Below are positions 1-10,466 of a DNA stretch of 64,000 nt, in pieces (positions within the stretch are counted from its first letter, which is position 1; every line of letters begins with the position of its first letter). Made by a program: the position numbers and the translations under genes. This stretch comes from CAYHPY01 sp964358485 (GTDB lineage Bacteria; Elusimicrobiota; Elusimicrobia; UBA1565; UBA9628): assembly GCA_964358485.1 (NCBI GenBank), contig CAYHPY010000008.1, positions 1 to 64,000 of the forward strand. The letters are read 5' to 3'. The notes beneath the pieces were generated by a model, which was given only the letters and a program-made list of their open reading frames with translations, was not told the DNA's origin and searched no databases.

Positions 1-255
1 GGCGTTCTCCTCGGAAGGCTTGCCGTGCGTCGCCCAACGAGTGTGGCCGAGGGCGACGCTCCCTTTCAGGGGCGCGGAGTCGATGAGCGTGGCGAGGTTG
101 GAGAGCTTGCCCGCCGCGCGCCGGCGCTCGATGGCCCCGTTGAAGGCGACGGCCACCCCGGCGGAGTCATAGCCCCGGTATTCGAGGCGCTTGAGCCCCT
201 CCATGAGCAGAGGGGTCGCCGGACGGTCGCCGACGTAGCCGACTATTCCGCACAT
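1..255 (-). CDS. glmS: Glutamine-fructose-6-phosphate aminotransferase, N-terminal part (partial)
   Basis: Reading the minus strand from an ATG at 255 gives [10 protein letters not shown], the classic start of GlmS with Cys2 as the glutaminase nucleophile. [10 protein letters not shown] and [11 protein letters not shown], both hallmarks of the class II glutamine amidotransferase domain, follow. Only 85 codons are inside the window; the gene runs off the left edge, so the two SIS isomerase domains are not visible. The enzyme makes glucosamine-6-phosphate for peptidoglycan and lipopolysaccharide. It lies downstream of glmM, so two steps of the UDP-GlcNAc pathway share a transcription direction. 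Its ribosome-binding site is weak (GAG), and a 14-bp hairpin ends about 5 bases before the start codon. Confidence 0.95.
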   Translation of the reverse strand, partial: MCGIVGYVGDRPATPLLMEGLKRLEYRGYDSAGVAVAFNGAIERRRAAGKLSNLATLIDSAPLKGSVALGHTRWATHGKPSEENA

Positions 256-260
256 AACTC

Positions 261-291
261 TTTATCGGAGCCGCTCAGCGGCTCCGATAAA
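261..291 (-). promoter_or_regulatory. 14-bp perfect hairpin immediately upstream of glmS
   Basis: Bases 261-274 and 278-291 are exact reverse complements around a 3-base loop. On the glmS-sense strand the hairpin ends about 5 bases before the ATG and no T-run follows, so it is not a standard intrinsic terminator in either direction. The position suggests a structure that could hide the ribosome-binding site or mark a processing or attenuation point between pdxJ and glmS. The function is inferred from position only. Confidence 0.6.
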
Positions 292-338
292 CCCCTCCCG
301 TTGTTCCGTTGAATTCTTTTCCGTATCTTTCCCGTTTA

Positions 339-1067
339 TCAAGCAATCAACTGCTTCATTTCCCCGACCGCGGCCTTCAGGCCGACGAACACCGCGCGGG
401 CGACGATGGAGAAGCCGATGTTGAGGCACGCCATGTGGGGGATGCGGGCCACGGCCGGGGCGTTGTGGTAATCCAACCCATGCCCCGCGTGGACTGTCAG
501 CCCGATCTCGTTGGCCAGATAGGCCGCCAAGGCCAGCCGCTCGATCTCGGTTTTAACCGCGCCCTTGCCCTCGGCCTCGCAATAGGCGGTGGTGCAGAAC
601 TCCACGGCGTCGGCGCCCAACTTCGTCGCCGCGCGCACCGCGGTGGCCTCGGGCTCGATGAAGAGGCTCACCTCGATGCCCGCGCCCTTGAGGCGGGCGA
701 TCGCTTTTTCCAAGTCCGCGGCGCGGGCCCCGTCCAAGGCGAGGCCTCCCTGGGTGGTGACTTCCTTCTCCGATTCCGGAACCAGGCACACCGAGGCGGG
801 CTTGGCCTTGAGCGCGACGGCGACGATTTCGGGGTCGGTCGAGATTTCCAGATGAGTCTCCCACTTGAGCTTGCACAGCCCGAAGAGGTCCTCGTCCTGG
901 ATGTGCCGGCGGTCCCGGCGAAGATGGGTGACGATCATGTCGGCGCCGGCGGCGCGGGCCACGCGGGCGGCCTCGACCGGATCCGGATCGAACACCTTGC
1001 GGGCCTGCCGCAGGGTGGCGATGTGATCGATGTTGACTCCGAGCTTGACGCGGGACGATAGTGCCAT
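339..1067 (-). CDS. pdxJ: Pyridoxine 5'-phosphate synthase
   Basis: The 242-residue product has the PdxJ signature near its N-terminus (GVNIDHIATLRQAR), then VTHLRRDRRHIQ and the C-terminal VHAGHGLDYHN region. The length matches the family. PdxJ condenses 1-deoxyxylulose-5-phosphate with 3-amino-2-oxopropyl phosphate in the DXP-dependent vitamin B6 pathway, in the cytoplasm. The start ATG overlaps the glmM stop as TAATG, and an AAGGAGG sits within the end of glmM at a good distance, so translation is probably coupled to glmM. It is the fifth gene of the hpt-ftsH-folP-glmM-pdxJ run. Confidence 0.95.
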   Translation of the reverse strand: MALSSRVKLGVNIDHIATLRQARKVFDPDPVEAARVARAAGADMIVTHLRRDRRHIQDEDLFGLCKLKWETHLEISTDPEIVAVALKAKPASVCLVPESEKEVTTQGGLALDGARAADLEKAIARLKGAGIEVSLFIEPEATAVRAATKLGADAVEFCTTAYCEAEGKGAVKTEIERLALAAYLANEIGLTVHAGHGLDYHNAPAVARIPHMACLNIGFSIVARAVFVGLKAAVGEMKQLIA

Positions 1068-2452
1068 TAGGCCTCCTTGACGCCCCGAAGATAGGCCTCG
1101 GCGAGGCCCTCCGCGAGACGATGGTTCAGATTTTTATCCGGCCCCTCGATGAGAATCCGCAGCAGGGGCTCGGTGCCGGAATAACGGACGAAGAGACGCC
1201 CGGAACGGCCGAGTTCGCGGGCCGCTCCCGCCAGGGAGCGTTGAAGACCGGGGAGTTTCTCCAGGGGCGTCTTTCGGTGGGTCGGGACGTTCTTGAGAAT
1301 CTGGGGAACGGGGTGGTAAAGCCGCCGGCATTGGCTGGCGGGGCGGCCGGATTCCCGGATGGCCGCCAGGGTCTGAAGGGCGGTCAGCAGGCCGTCTCCC
1401 GTGGCGGCGAAAGGGCGGAAGATGATGTGGCCCGAGGATTCCCCTCCCAGGCTGAGACCCTCGCGCTCGATGGCCTCGAAAACGTTGCGGTCGCCGACCG
1501 GAACCGAAACCGGCTCGATGCCCCGCTCCTCCAGGCTGCGCAGGAGCCCGAAGTTGGACATGACCGTGACGACCACTTTCCCCCCGCGCAGAAGTCCCTG
1601 GCTCTGGAGGCGGACGGCCGCCAGGCACAGCAGGGCGTCGCCGTCCATCAGGCCCCCCCGCTCATCGGCCAGGATCGCGCGGTCGGCGTCGCCGTCGAAA
1701 CTGATCCCCAGATCGGCGCGGCGGCGAAGAACCTCGCGCCTCATCGCCTCGGGCTCCAGGGCCCCGGAGCCGGCGTTGATGTTGTCGCCGTTCGGGGAGC
1801 ACCCGATGGCGAAGACCTTGGCCCCCAGGCTCTCGAGGAGAGCGGGGGCGATGAACGAAACGGCGCCGTGGCCGCAGTCGACCGCAAGGGTCATTCCGGA
1901 TAAATCCAAGGACGCCGGAAAGGTGCTCTTTAAATAATCCGCGTAGCGCGCGACCAAATCCGGGCCGGAAAGCTTCGGAGCGACCAACCGGCCCCGCCGG
2001 GCGGCAGAGGAGCCGCCCTCGGCCACTTCCCGTTCGATTCGGCGCTCCAAGGCGGGACCCATCTTGAAGCCGTCGCCGGTGAAAAACTTGATGCCGTTGA
2101 ATTCGGCGGGGTTGTGGCTGGCGGACACGACGACCCCGCCGATGGCCCCGGTCCGGGGCGCCAGATAGGACACCGCCGGGGTCGGGGCGACGCCGAGATC
2201 CACCATGGCCACTCCGGCGTCGGCAAAGCCTTCCTTCAGGGCCCGCGCGAGCGCCGGCCCCGAGCGGCGGGTGTCCCGGGCGCAAAGCATGAACGGGGAG
2301 GACCCGTTGCGGGCCGGGTGGGCCTTGAGCAAAAGCGCCGCCGCCGAGCGGGCGAGGGCGCGGACCGTCGCGGGCAGCAGCGGAGGCCGCCCGGGAATGC
2401 CGCGGACTCCGTCGGTCCCAAAGAGGGCCCCGACCCGGTCGGAGGTCGTCAC
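1067..2452 (-). CDS. glmM: Phosphoglucosamine mutase
   Basis: The 461-residue protein starts FGTDGVRG and carries the phosphoserine loop VVVSASHNP (the serine before HN, about residue 112, is the expected phosphorylated residue). It also has the metal-binding FDGDADR and the C-terminal phosphate-binding RYSGTEPLLR. It interconverts glucosamine-6-phosphate and glucosamine-1-phosphate for UDP-GlcNAc synthesis. I chose a GTG start at 2452 because it overlaps the folP stop as GTGA. The usual cdaA-ybbR partners upstream of glmM in many bacteria are absent; folP takes that place, and pdxJ and glmS lie downstream. Confidence 0.95.
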   Translation of the reverse strand: MTTSDRVGALFGTDGVRGIPGRPPLLPATVRALARSAAALLLKAHPARNGSSPFMLCARDTRRSGPALARALKEGFADAGVAMVDLGVAPTPAVSYLAPRTGAIGGVVVSASHNPAEFNGIKFFTGDGFKMGPALERRIEREVAEGGSSAARRGRLVAPKLSGPDLVARYADYLKSTFPASLDLSGMTLAVDCGHGAVSFIAPALLESLGAKVFAIGCSPNGDNINAGSGALEPEAMRREVLRRRADLGISFDGDADRAILADERGGLMDGDALLCLAAVRLQSQGLLRGGKVVVTVMSNFGLLRSLEERGIEPVSVPVGDRNVFEAIEREGLSLGGESSGHIIFRPFAATGDGLLTALQTLAAIRESGRPASQCRRLYHPVPQILKNVPTHRKTPLEKLPGLQRSLAGAARELGRSGRLFVRYSGTEPLLRILIEGPDKNLNHRLAEGLAEAYLRGVKEA

Positions 2453-3292
2453 GCGCCCCCCGCCACCGCTTCCATGACCCGCAGGGCCCGGCGCGTCGCG
2501 CCCACGTCGTGGACCCTCAGAATCCGGACGCCCTGGATGGCCGCCATGCAGGCCACGGCCAAACTGCCCTCCAAACGGTCCTCGGGAGGAAGAGGATTAT
2601 CCTCGGAGCCGAGGATCTTTCCGATGAAGGATTTGCGGGAGACGCCGAGCACCACGGGGCCCATTTTGACGAATGCCTCGATCCTCCGAAGGAGGGTCAG
2701 ATTATGTTCGGTGGTTTTTCCGAAGCCGATTCCGGGATCATATAGCAAGCGGGCGGCGTCTCCGCCCGCTTGCATATATTTTCTTGTTCTTTCCCCGAAA
2801 AATTCTTTTACTTCTTCCGTTACGTCCTCGTAAAAAGGGTCGTTCTGCATCTCCTTCGGAGATGCTCCAGACATATGCATCAGCACCACCGCCTCGTACT
2901 CCAATGCGGCCTCCACCATTCCTTCCCCGCGCAGGGCGCGGACATCGTTGAGGATGGAAGCCCCCGCCTCCCGCGCCCGGCGGGCGACTCCAGCCTTGTC
3001 GGTATCCACGGAAATCGGGATCGAAAGCCGCCGGGAGAGTTCCTCCACCACGGGGAGCACCCGGCGCAGTTCCTCCTCTTCCGAGACAGGGTCCGATCCC
3101 GGCCGCGTGGATTGCCCGCCGATGTCGAGGATATCGGCCCCTTCCTCGGCCAGCCGCATGGCCGCCTCCAGGCAGGCCCTTTTTTCCGGGGTTCGGCTGG
3201 CGCCGTAGAAGGAATCCGGGGTGGCGTTGAGGACCCCCATCAGGAGGGGCGTTTTCCGGGGCGCCGCCAACCGCTCCGCCAACGGGCGGGCG

Positions 3293-5097
<1,805 letters not shown>

Positions 5098-5098
<1 letters not shown>

Positions 5099-5640
5099 CA
5101 GTTTTTCATCACTCCGACGTAGGGAAGATTCCGCAGCTTCTCGTTGTAGTCCAAGCCGTAGCCCACCACGAATTCGTTGGCGATCTCGAATCCCACGTAC
5201 TTGGCGTCGACGGCCGCCTTCCGGCAGGACGGCTTGCTCAAGAAGGAGCAAACCTCCAGGGACCGGGGATTTCGGGTGCGGAGGTTGTCGAGCAGGTAGT
5301 GCAGGGTCAGCCCCGTGTCCACGATGTCCTCGACGATCAAAAGGTCCTTGCCCTCCGCGCTCTCGCGCAAATCCAGCGTCATGCGGACGACCCCGGTGGA
5401 GCCGGTCCCCTGGTAGGAGGAGAGCCCCACGAAGTCGACCGAGCAGTCCAAACGGATGGCCCGCATCAGGTCCGCCAGAAAGACCATGCTCCCCTTCAGG
5501 ATGCCGACGAGCATCAGGTCCCGGCCGGTATAATCGGCCGTGATCTTATCCCCCAGAGCCGCGATGCGGTCCCGGATGACGTCCTCCGGGAAAAGGACCC
5601 TCTGGATGTTGGGATGCGTCGGGACGGATCGGACTTGCAT
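5098..5640 (-). CDS. hpt: Hypoxanthine phosphoribosyltransferase
   Basis: The 180-residue product has the PRPP loop LLIVEDIVDTG, the upstream VGILKGS motif and the C-terminal VVGYGLDYNEKLRNLPYVG typical of bacterial Hpt. It salvages hypoxanthine and guanine to IMP and GMP. The ATG at 5640 was preferred over longer in-frame starts because an AAGGG lies about 6 bases upstream and homology begins just after it. It heads the minus-strand run and is coupled to ftsH by TGATG. The hpt-ftsH pair is a widespread arrangement; tilS, which often precedes it, is not present here. Confidence 0.95.
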
Positions 5641-5739
5641 GAAAGCCCTTAAGGATATCTTTAATGGGACCCCGGAATCAAGGCCGGCCGGACGGCCCCG
5701 CCGGAGGGGGATACTCTTAAGGAAGGAGATTTTGCTATC

Positions 5740-7320
5740 ATGACGACGCTCATGGCCGCCGACCCCCCCCCTTCGCAGATTTCGGTCCTCATCGTGGATC
5801 AGCACCCCGCGGACCGCGAGTTTCTCCTGAAAATCCTGCGCTCCGCCGAGGGCTGGACCTCCCGAATCGACTGCGCGTCCTCAGCGGAGGACGCCCTGCG
5901 CCTGCTGGGGGAGCGGTTCTACGACCTGATTTTCGTCGACTTCAACCTTCCCGGATCCAACGGCCTGGAGGCCCTGGAGAAGATCCGCCAACTGCACTCT
6001 AAATCCGCCGTGGTCATGATCACCTCGGAGGGCAACGAACTCCTCGCCGTCTCCGCGATGAAGAAGGGCGCGATGGACTACCTGACCCATGAGGAGCTGG
6101 GCAAGATGGACGTCCGCCAGCTTTTCCGCCGGCTCATCGAGGTCCGCAAGCTCGCCAACCAGAACATGGAGCTGCGGCAGATCAACGAGATGAAGAACGA
6201 GTTCATCGCCAACGTTTCGCATGAGCTCCGCACCCCGTTGACCGTAATCCTCGGCTTCGCCAAGAAAATCGAGCAGGGTCAGCTGGGGCCGGTGACCGAG
6301 GACCAGCGCAAGGCGCTCCTGTCGATCCTGGACCGCTCCGAGAACCTTCTCCAAACGCTCAACCACATCCTCAAGGTCGGACAAGCCTCGCGGGACGAAA
6401 TAAAGGTTCCCTTGAGGCCCCTCAACCTCCAAGCCTGGGCCGCCGCCTTCGCCCAAAAACCGCATAAAGGTTTGGACCGAAAGCGCCAGCGGCTGGAGGC
6501 CTCGGTCCCCAAGGAAGCCGTTTGGGTTCTGGCCAGCCAGGAGCGCTTCGAGGAGGCGATGGACAACATCATGTCCAACGCCGTCAAGTTCGGGCCGCCG
6601 GAGAGCCGCATCCTCTTGACCGTCTCCCCATCGGCGCCGAACATGAAGGACCACGCCCTGCTCAGCGTGCAGGACGAGGGCCCGGGGATTCCCCCCGAGT
6701 TGCTGCCGCACATCTTCGAGCAATTCTTCGCTGCCGGACAAGGGCCGACCCGGGAATATCCCGGCCTCGGCCTGGGCCTGCCCCTGGCCAAGCAGATCCT
6801 GGAGACCCACGCCGGGACGGTCTGGGTGGAATCCAAGGGCGTGGGAATGGGCTGCACCGCCTTCGTCACCGTCCCCCGTTGCGCCCCGGACACCCCGGAG
6901 GTGCTCGTCGGCCAGCAGGTCGCCCCGATCCAGAAAAAACGGATCCTGATCGTCGAGGACAACCCCGATCTGGTGGAGATCCTGAGGCTGTTCATGTCCA
7001 GCATCAGCCCGAACCTGGAGATTTTCTCGGCCGCAAGCGGGTTCGAGGCCCTGCGCCACATCGGGGAGAAGACCCCCAACCTCATCATCCTCGACATCAT
7101 GATGCCCGACATGAACGGCCTGGAGCTCATCGAGCGCCTCCGCCGCCTCCCGGATTTCACCCGCATCGCGGTCCTGGTCCTCACCGGCTATTCCGAGGCG
7201 GCCCAGATGGCCTTGAAGATCGGGGCCAAGGACGTGCTCATGAAGCCCTTCGAAAAGAACCTTTTCGTCAAAAAGGTCATGCGCCTGCTTGAAGAGTCCG
7301 CCCCGGTCCCCCGCGTTTGA
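5740..7320 (+). CDS. Hybrid sensor histidine kinase with two receiver domains (REC-HisKA-HATPase-REC)
   Basis: The 526-residue protein begins with a receiver domain (about 15-130; acceptor Asp67 in FVDFNLPG). A HisKA segment with VSHELRTPL (His161) follows, then an HATPase domain (N box NIMSNAVKFG, G1 DEGPGIP, G2 GLGLGL), and then a second receiver (about 400-520; Asp452 in LDIMMPDMNG, Lys502). There is no membrane segment, so it is cytosolic and receives its signal by phosphotransfer or partner binding. An AGGAG lies 11 bases before the ATG. It is divergent from hpt and no output regulator is adjacent, so it may be an orphan component of a larger phosphorelay. Confidence 0.9.
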   Translation: MTTLMAADPPPSQISVLIVDQHPADREFLLKILRSAEGWTSRIDCASSAEDALRLLGERFYDLIFVDFNLPGSNGLEALEKIRQLHSKSAVVMITSEGNELLAVSAMKKGAMDYLTHEELGKMDVRQLFRRLIEVRKLANQNMELRQINEMKNEFIANVSHELRTPLTVILGFAKKIEQGQLGPVTEDQRKALLSILDRSENLLQTLNHILKVGQASRDEIKVPLRPLNLQAWAAAFAQKPHKGLDRKRQRLEASVPKEAVWVLASQERFEEAMDNIMSNAVKFGPPESRILLTVSPSAPNMKDHALLSVQDEGPGIPPELLPHIFEQFFAAGQGPTREYPGLGLGLPLAKQILETHAGTVWVESKGVGMGCTAFVTVPRCAPDTPEVLVGQQVAPIQKKRILIVEDNPDLVEILRLFMSSISPNLEIFSAASGFEALRHIGEKTPNLIILDIMMPDMNGLELIERLRRLPDFTRIAVLVLTGYSEAAQMALKIGAKDVLMKPFEKNLFVKKVMRLLEESAPVPRV

Positions 7321-7394
7321 CGCCGCCCCGGAGTTTTTGTTATCCTAGGTGGTCGTTTTAAGCGCGATCCTCGAGGACCGGAGACAGATCCCCC

Positions 7395-7931
7395 ATCTAT
7401 AACAAAGGCGGCAGCGGCGGCGGCAAGGACCAGTTTCGCATCAACGCGCGGATCAATGCGGCTCAGGTCCGGTTGATCGACACCGACGGGACCCAGCTCG
7501 GAATCAAGAACTTGGCGGAGGCGATCGCCGCGGCGAAGGCGCGCGGCCTGGATCTCATCGAGATCGCGCCCATGGCCGTTCCGCCGGTTTGCAAGATTCT
7601 CGATTTTTCGAAGTTCCGTTACGAGCAGGAAAAGAAGGCCCGCGAGGCGCGCAAGCGCCAAAAGGCCGGCCTTCTAAAGGAAGTTCGGTTCAAGCCCCGG
7701 ATCGGGGCGCATGACCTCGACCACAAGGTCGAGCAGATCAAGGAGTTCATCGAGGAGCACGACAAGGTGCGGCTGACCGTGATCTTTCGGGGCCGCGAGA
7801 TGCAGCATCGGGATTTGGGAATGAAATTGCTCATGGACATCAAGGAGCGCCTGGCCGCCGTGGCCATGGTCGAGCAAGCCCCCATTCCGGACCGCAACCG
7901 CCTGGTCATGACCCTCGTACCGAAGCACTAG
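7395..7931 (+). CDS. infC: Translation initiation factor IF-3, inferred AUC start codon
   Basis: The frame encodes the IF-3 N-terminal signature (RINARI, then VRLIDTDG) and the C-terminal domain (PVCKILDFSKFRYEQEKK, VRFKPRIG). IF-3 binds the 30S subunit and checks start-codon and initiator tRNA pairing. No ATG or GTG occurs in frame between the stop at 7359 and the conserved region, and the first TTG (7473) would delete about 26 conserved residues. The ATC at 7395, with a GGAG about 10-14 bases upstream, gives a 178-residue protein of normal length. Rare AUU/AUC/AUA starts are the known basis of infC self-control. rpmI and rplT follow in the usual order. Confidence 0.93.
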   Translation: MYNKGGSGGGKDQFRINARINAAQVRLIDTDGTQLGIKNLAEAIAAAKARGLDLIEIAPMAVPPVCKILDFSKFRYEQEKKAREARKRQKAGLLKEVRFKPRIGAHDLDHKVEQIKEFIEEHDKVRLTVIFRGREMQHRDLGMKLLMDIKERLAAVAMVEQAPIPDRNRLVMTLVPKH

Positions 7932-7976
7932 CCGTCCCGGGCCCAGGCCCGGATCCGCGCACCAGAGGAATCTTCA

Positions 7977-8174
7977 ATGCCAAAACTGAAATCGCACAGC
8001 GGCGCCAAGAAGCGCTTCTTCAAGACCGCCGGAGGCAAGTGGCGCCACAAGCGCGCCGGCGCCCGGCACATCCTGACGCCTTCCTCGTCGTCTCTGAAGC
8101 GGTTCAAGCGCGGCAAGAACGAGCTGAACCTCACCGACTCCAAAACCATGGCGAAGTACCTGCCTTACGCCTGA
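7977..8174 (+). CDS. rpmI: 50S ribosomal protein L35
   Basis: This 65-residue basic protein starts MPKLKSHSGAKKRF and contains KWRHKRAGARH, matching L35 throughout. It is a structural protein of the large ribosomal subunit. The start is preceded by GAGGAA about 8 bases upstream. It sits 45 bases after infC and 10 bases before rplT, the conserved infC-rpmI-rplT operon. Confidence 0.97.
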   Translation: MPKLKSHSGAKKRFFKTAGGKWRHKRAGARHILTPSSSSLKRFKRGKNELNLTDSKTMAKYLPYA

Positions 8175-8184
8175 GGAATAAACC

Positions 8185-8544
8185 ATGAGAATCAAATCCG
8201 GCGTCACCACCCGCCGCCACAAGAAGAAGAAATTCAAGCTCGCCAAAGGAAACTACTCCGCCAAGCGCTCGCGCTGGCGGATGGTCAAACAGCAGGTTGA
8301 GATTTCCCTGGCCGACTCCTACATCGGGCGCAAGGACCGCAAGGGCGATTTCCGCTCCCTTTGGATCCAGCGCATCAACGCGGCCTGCCGGGAGCACGCC
8401 ACCACCTATTCGGTCTTCATGAACGGCCTCAAGAAGGCGGGGGTCAACCTCAACCGGAAGATGATCTCCGAGATGGCGATTCGGGACGTCGGCTCCTTCA
8501 AGCAGCTCATCGAGCTTTCGCGCGGAACGCCCGCGGCCGCTTAA
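8185..8544 (+). CDS. rplT: 50S ribosomal protein L20
   Basis: The 119-residue basic protein contains VTTRRHKKKKFKLAKG, RKGDFRSLWIQRINAA and YSVFMNGLKKAGVNLNRKM, all diagnostic of L20. L20 binds 23S rRNA early in large-subunit assembly and in many bacteria represses its own operon. An AGGAA lies a few bases before the ATG. It is the last gene of the infC-rpmI-rplT run; a methyltransferase gene then separates it from pheS. Confidence 0.97.
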   Translation: MRIKSGVTTRRHKKKKFKLAKGNYSAKRSRWRMVKQQVEISLADSYIGRKDRKGDFRSLWIQRINAACREHATTYSVFMNGLKKAGVNLNRKMISEMAIRDVGSFKQLIELSRGTPAAA

Positions 8545-8596
8545 CGGCGGCCATGGGAACGGGCGGGCCCGGCGCCGCTCGGCCGGCGGCATCACG

Positions 8597-9364
8597 ATGA
8601 TTCTGCGCGACTTTCTCAAGAATCCGAAAAACGAGATTCCCGGCTGGCTGTATTCGATGCTGGGGCTTCTCGACCCCGCCGCCGACCAAAGGCTCAAGCC
8701 GTATTACGACTTCATCATTCGGGAGTCCCACCGGATCGCCGGGGACATCGCCGAATTCGGCATTTTCCAGGGCTGCTCGCTGCTTTCGACGTCCCTGCTT
8801 CTCACCCGCCTGAAATCCCGCAAGACCGTCCTGGGCTTCGACTTCTTTTCGGGCTTTCCAAAGCCCCACGCCAACGACGACCACCGCATGTTCGACGCCC
8901 TCCACCGGCGGGGGGCGATCACCGACGAGCACTACCGGGCCGTGGGGCTCTTCCGGGAGGCGCGCAAGCACGCCTTCTACCGAAGCTGGGGCGAGAACCG
9001 CTTTCGAGACACCAGCCTCGCCGCCCTCAAAAAAAGGATTCGGACTTTCGGACTGACCAACATCCGCGTTTTTCCCGGGGCCTTCAAGGACGCCCTCCAC
9101 CGGGTTCCCGCCGCGACCCGCTACGCCGCCTGCCTCCTCGACGGGGACCTCTACTGCTCCTACCGGGACGTCCTGGAGCATTGCTGGAGCAAGCTCCACC
9201 CCGGCGGCTTTATTTACATGGACGAGTATTACTCGCTCCGCTACCCGGGCCCCCGGATCGCGGTCGACGCGTTCTGCGCAAAGCGCGGGATTTCCCCCCA
9301 GCGGGCCATGGGCTACGACCGGCCGAGCGAATTCGAACGCTGGTTCCTCCGCAAGCCGTTCTAG
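8597..9364 (+). CDS. TylF/MycF-type O-methyltransferase
   Basis: The 255-residue product has the SAM-binding region of the TylF (macrocin O-methyltransferase) family: DIAEFGIFQGCSLLS, FDFFSGFP, and a late acidic cluster LLDGDLYCSYRDVLEH followed by GGFIYMDEYYS. Members usually methylate sugar hydroxyls on surface glycans or natural products, using a metal ion held by such acidic residues. The substrate is unknown here. Its position between rplT and pheS, in the middle of a translation operon, is odd because those two genes are normally adjacent or separated only by small genes. The large sugar island further right suggests a surface glycan as target. Confidence 0.85.
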   Translation: MILRDFLKNPKNEIPGWLYSMLGLLDPAADQRLKPYYDFIIRESHRIAGDIAEFGIFQGCSLLSTSLLLTRLKSRKTVLGFDFFSGFPKPHANDDHRMFDALHRRGAITDEHYRAVGLFREARKHAFYRSWGENRFRDTSLAALKKRIRTFGLTNIRVFPGAFKDALHRVPAATRYAACLLDGDLYCSYRDVLEHCWSKLHPGGFIYMDEYYSLRYPGPRIAVDAFCAKRGISPQRAMGYDRPSEFERWFLRKPF

Positions 9365-9398
9365 CCGAGCGCCCCTGAAAATGCGATAATCCCGGGCC

Positions 9399-10466
9399 AT
9401 GTCCAAGGACGCCTCCTCCTGGGAAAAATCCCTGGAAAATCTCCGCGGGGAGCTGGAAGGCCATGGGCCCCAGGCCGCCGCAACCCTCCCGGAGTTGGAT
9501 AAAATCCGGGTTCATTATGTCGGCCGCAGCGGAACCCTGACCGAGCTCCTCAAGGCCCTCAAGGATCTTTCTATCGAGGACCGCCGCCGCCTGGGGCCCG
9601 AGGCCCAGGCGCTCAAAACGGACCTGGACGCGAAATTCGAAGCCCGGCGCCTGGAGTTGGAAGCCGCCTCCGACGAGGCCCGCATCCGGGAGTCCCTGGA
9701 CCTCACCTTGCCCCCGGTTTTCCCCCAACGGGGCCGCCTGCACCCGCTCACCCTCGTCATGGATGAGATGACCCGGATTCTGGTCCAGATGGGTTTTTCC
9801 CTGGCGGAGGGGCCCCAGGTGGAGACCGAGTACTACAACTTCGAGGCGCTCAACATCCCCGCCCACCACCCGGCGCGGGACATGCAGGACACCTTCTATC
9901 TAGCGGGGCCTCTGCGGACCCCGCTGCTCATGCGCACGCACACTTCCCCGGTGCAGATCCGCTCCATGGAGAGCAACCGTCCGCCCCTGCGCCTGATCTG
10001 CCCGGGACGGGTGTTCCGCCACGATCAGGTCGACGCCAGCCACTCCCTGGTTTTCCACCAGGTCGAGGGCCTGGCCGTCGACAAGAACATCTCCTTCGCC
10101 GACCTGAAAGGCACTTTGCAAACCTTCATCCAGACCCTCCTGGGGCCCGCCACCAAGATGCGCCTGCGCCCTTCTTACTTCCCGTTCACCGAGCCCTCCA
10201 CGGAAGTGGACGTGTCCTGCCTTTTCTGCAAAGGCTCGGGCTGCGGGGTTTGCAAGCGCTCCGGCTGGCTTGAGATGTTGGGGGCGGGCATGGTCCACCC
10301 CAACGTCCTCAAGGGCGTCGGTTACGACCCGAACCGCTGGTCGGGATTCGCCTTCGGCATCGGGGTGGAGCGCGTGGCCATGCTGCGATTGGGAGTCGGG
10401 GACATCCGCCACTTCTACGAGAACGACATGCGCTTCCTCGGCCAATTCGATGAAAATATCGTATAG
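9399..10466 (+). CDS. pheS: Phenylalanine-tRNA ligase, alpha subunit
   Basis: The 355-residue protein has an N-terminal helical arm (about 1-100) and a class II core with MGFSLAEGPQVETEYYNFEALNIP, the DTFYL motif 1 region, motif 2 RVFRHDQVDASHS and motif 3 GFAFGIGVERVAML. It forms the catalytic half of the alpha2-beta2 enzyme that charges tRNA-Phe. A GATAAT at 9385-9390 only 8 bases before the ATG is a possible -10 box. Its last 17 bases overlap the start of pheT. Confidence 0.97.
   Translation: MSKDASSWEKSLENLRGELEGHGPQAAATLPELDKIRVHYVGRSGTLTELLKALKDLSIEDRRRLGPEAQALKTDLDAKFEARRLELEAASDEARIRESLDLTLPPVFPQRGRLHPLTLVMDEMTRILVQMGFSLAEGPQVETEYYNFEALNIPAHHPARDMQDTFYLAGPLRTPLLMRTHTSPVQIRSMESNRPPLRLICPGRVFRHDQVDASHSLVFHQVEGLAVDKNISFADLKGTLQTFIQTLLGPATKMRLRPSYFPFTEPSTEVDVSCLFCKGSGCGVCKRSGWLEMLGAGMVHPNVLKGVGYDPNRWSGFAFGIGVERVAMLRLGVGDIRHFYENDMRFLGQFDENIV

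Noticed and set aside
261..291. The glmS-proximal hairpin as a glmS ribozyme.
   Set aside because: It is a simple 31-base stem-loop, far smaller than the ribozyme fold, and no other ribozyme elements are visible upstream.
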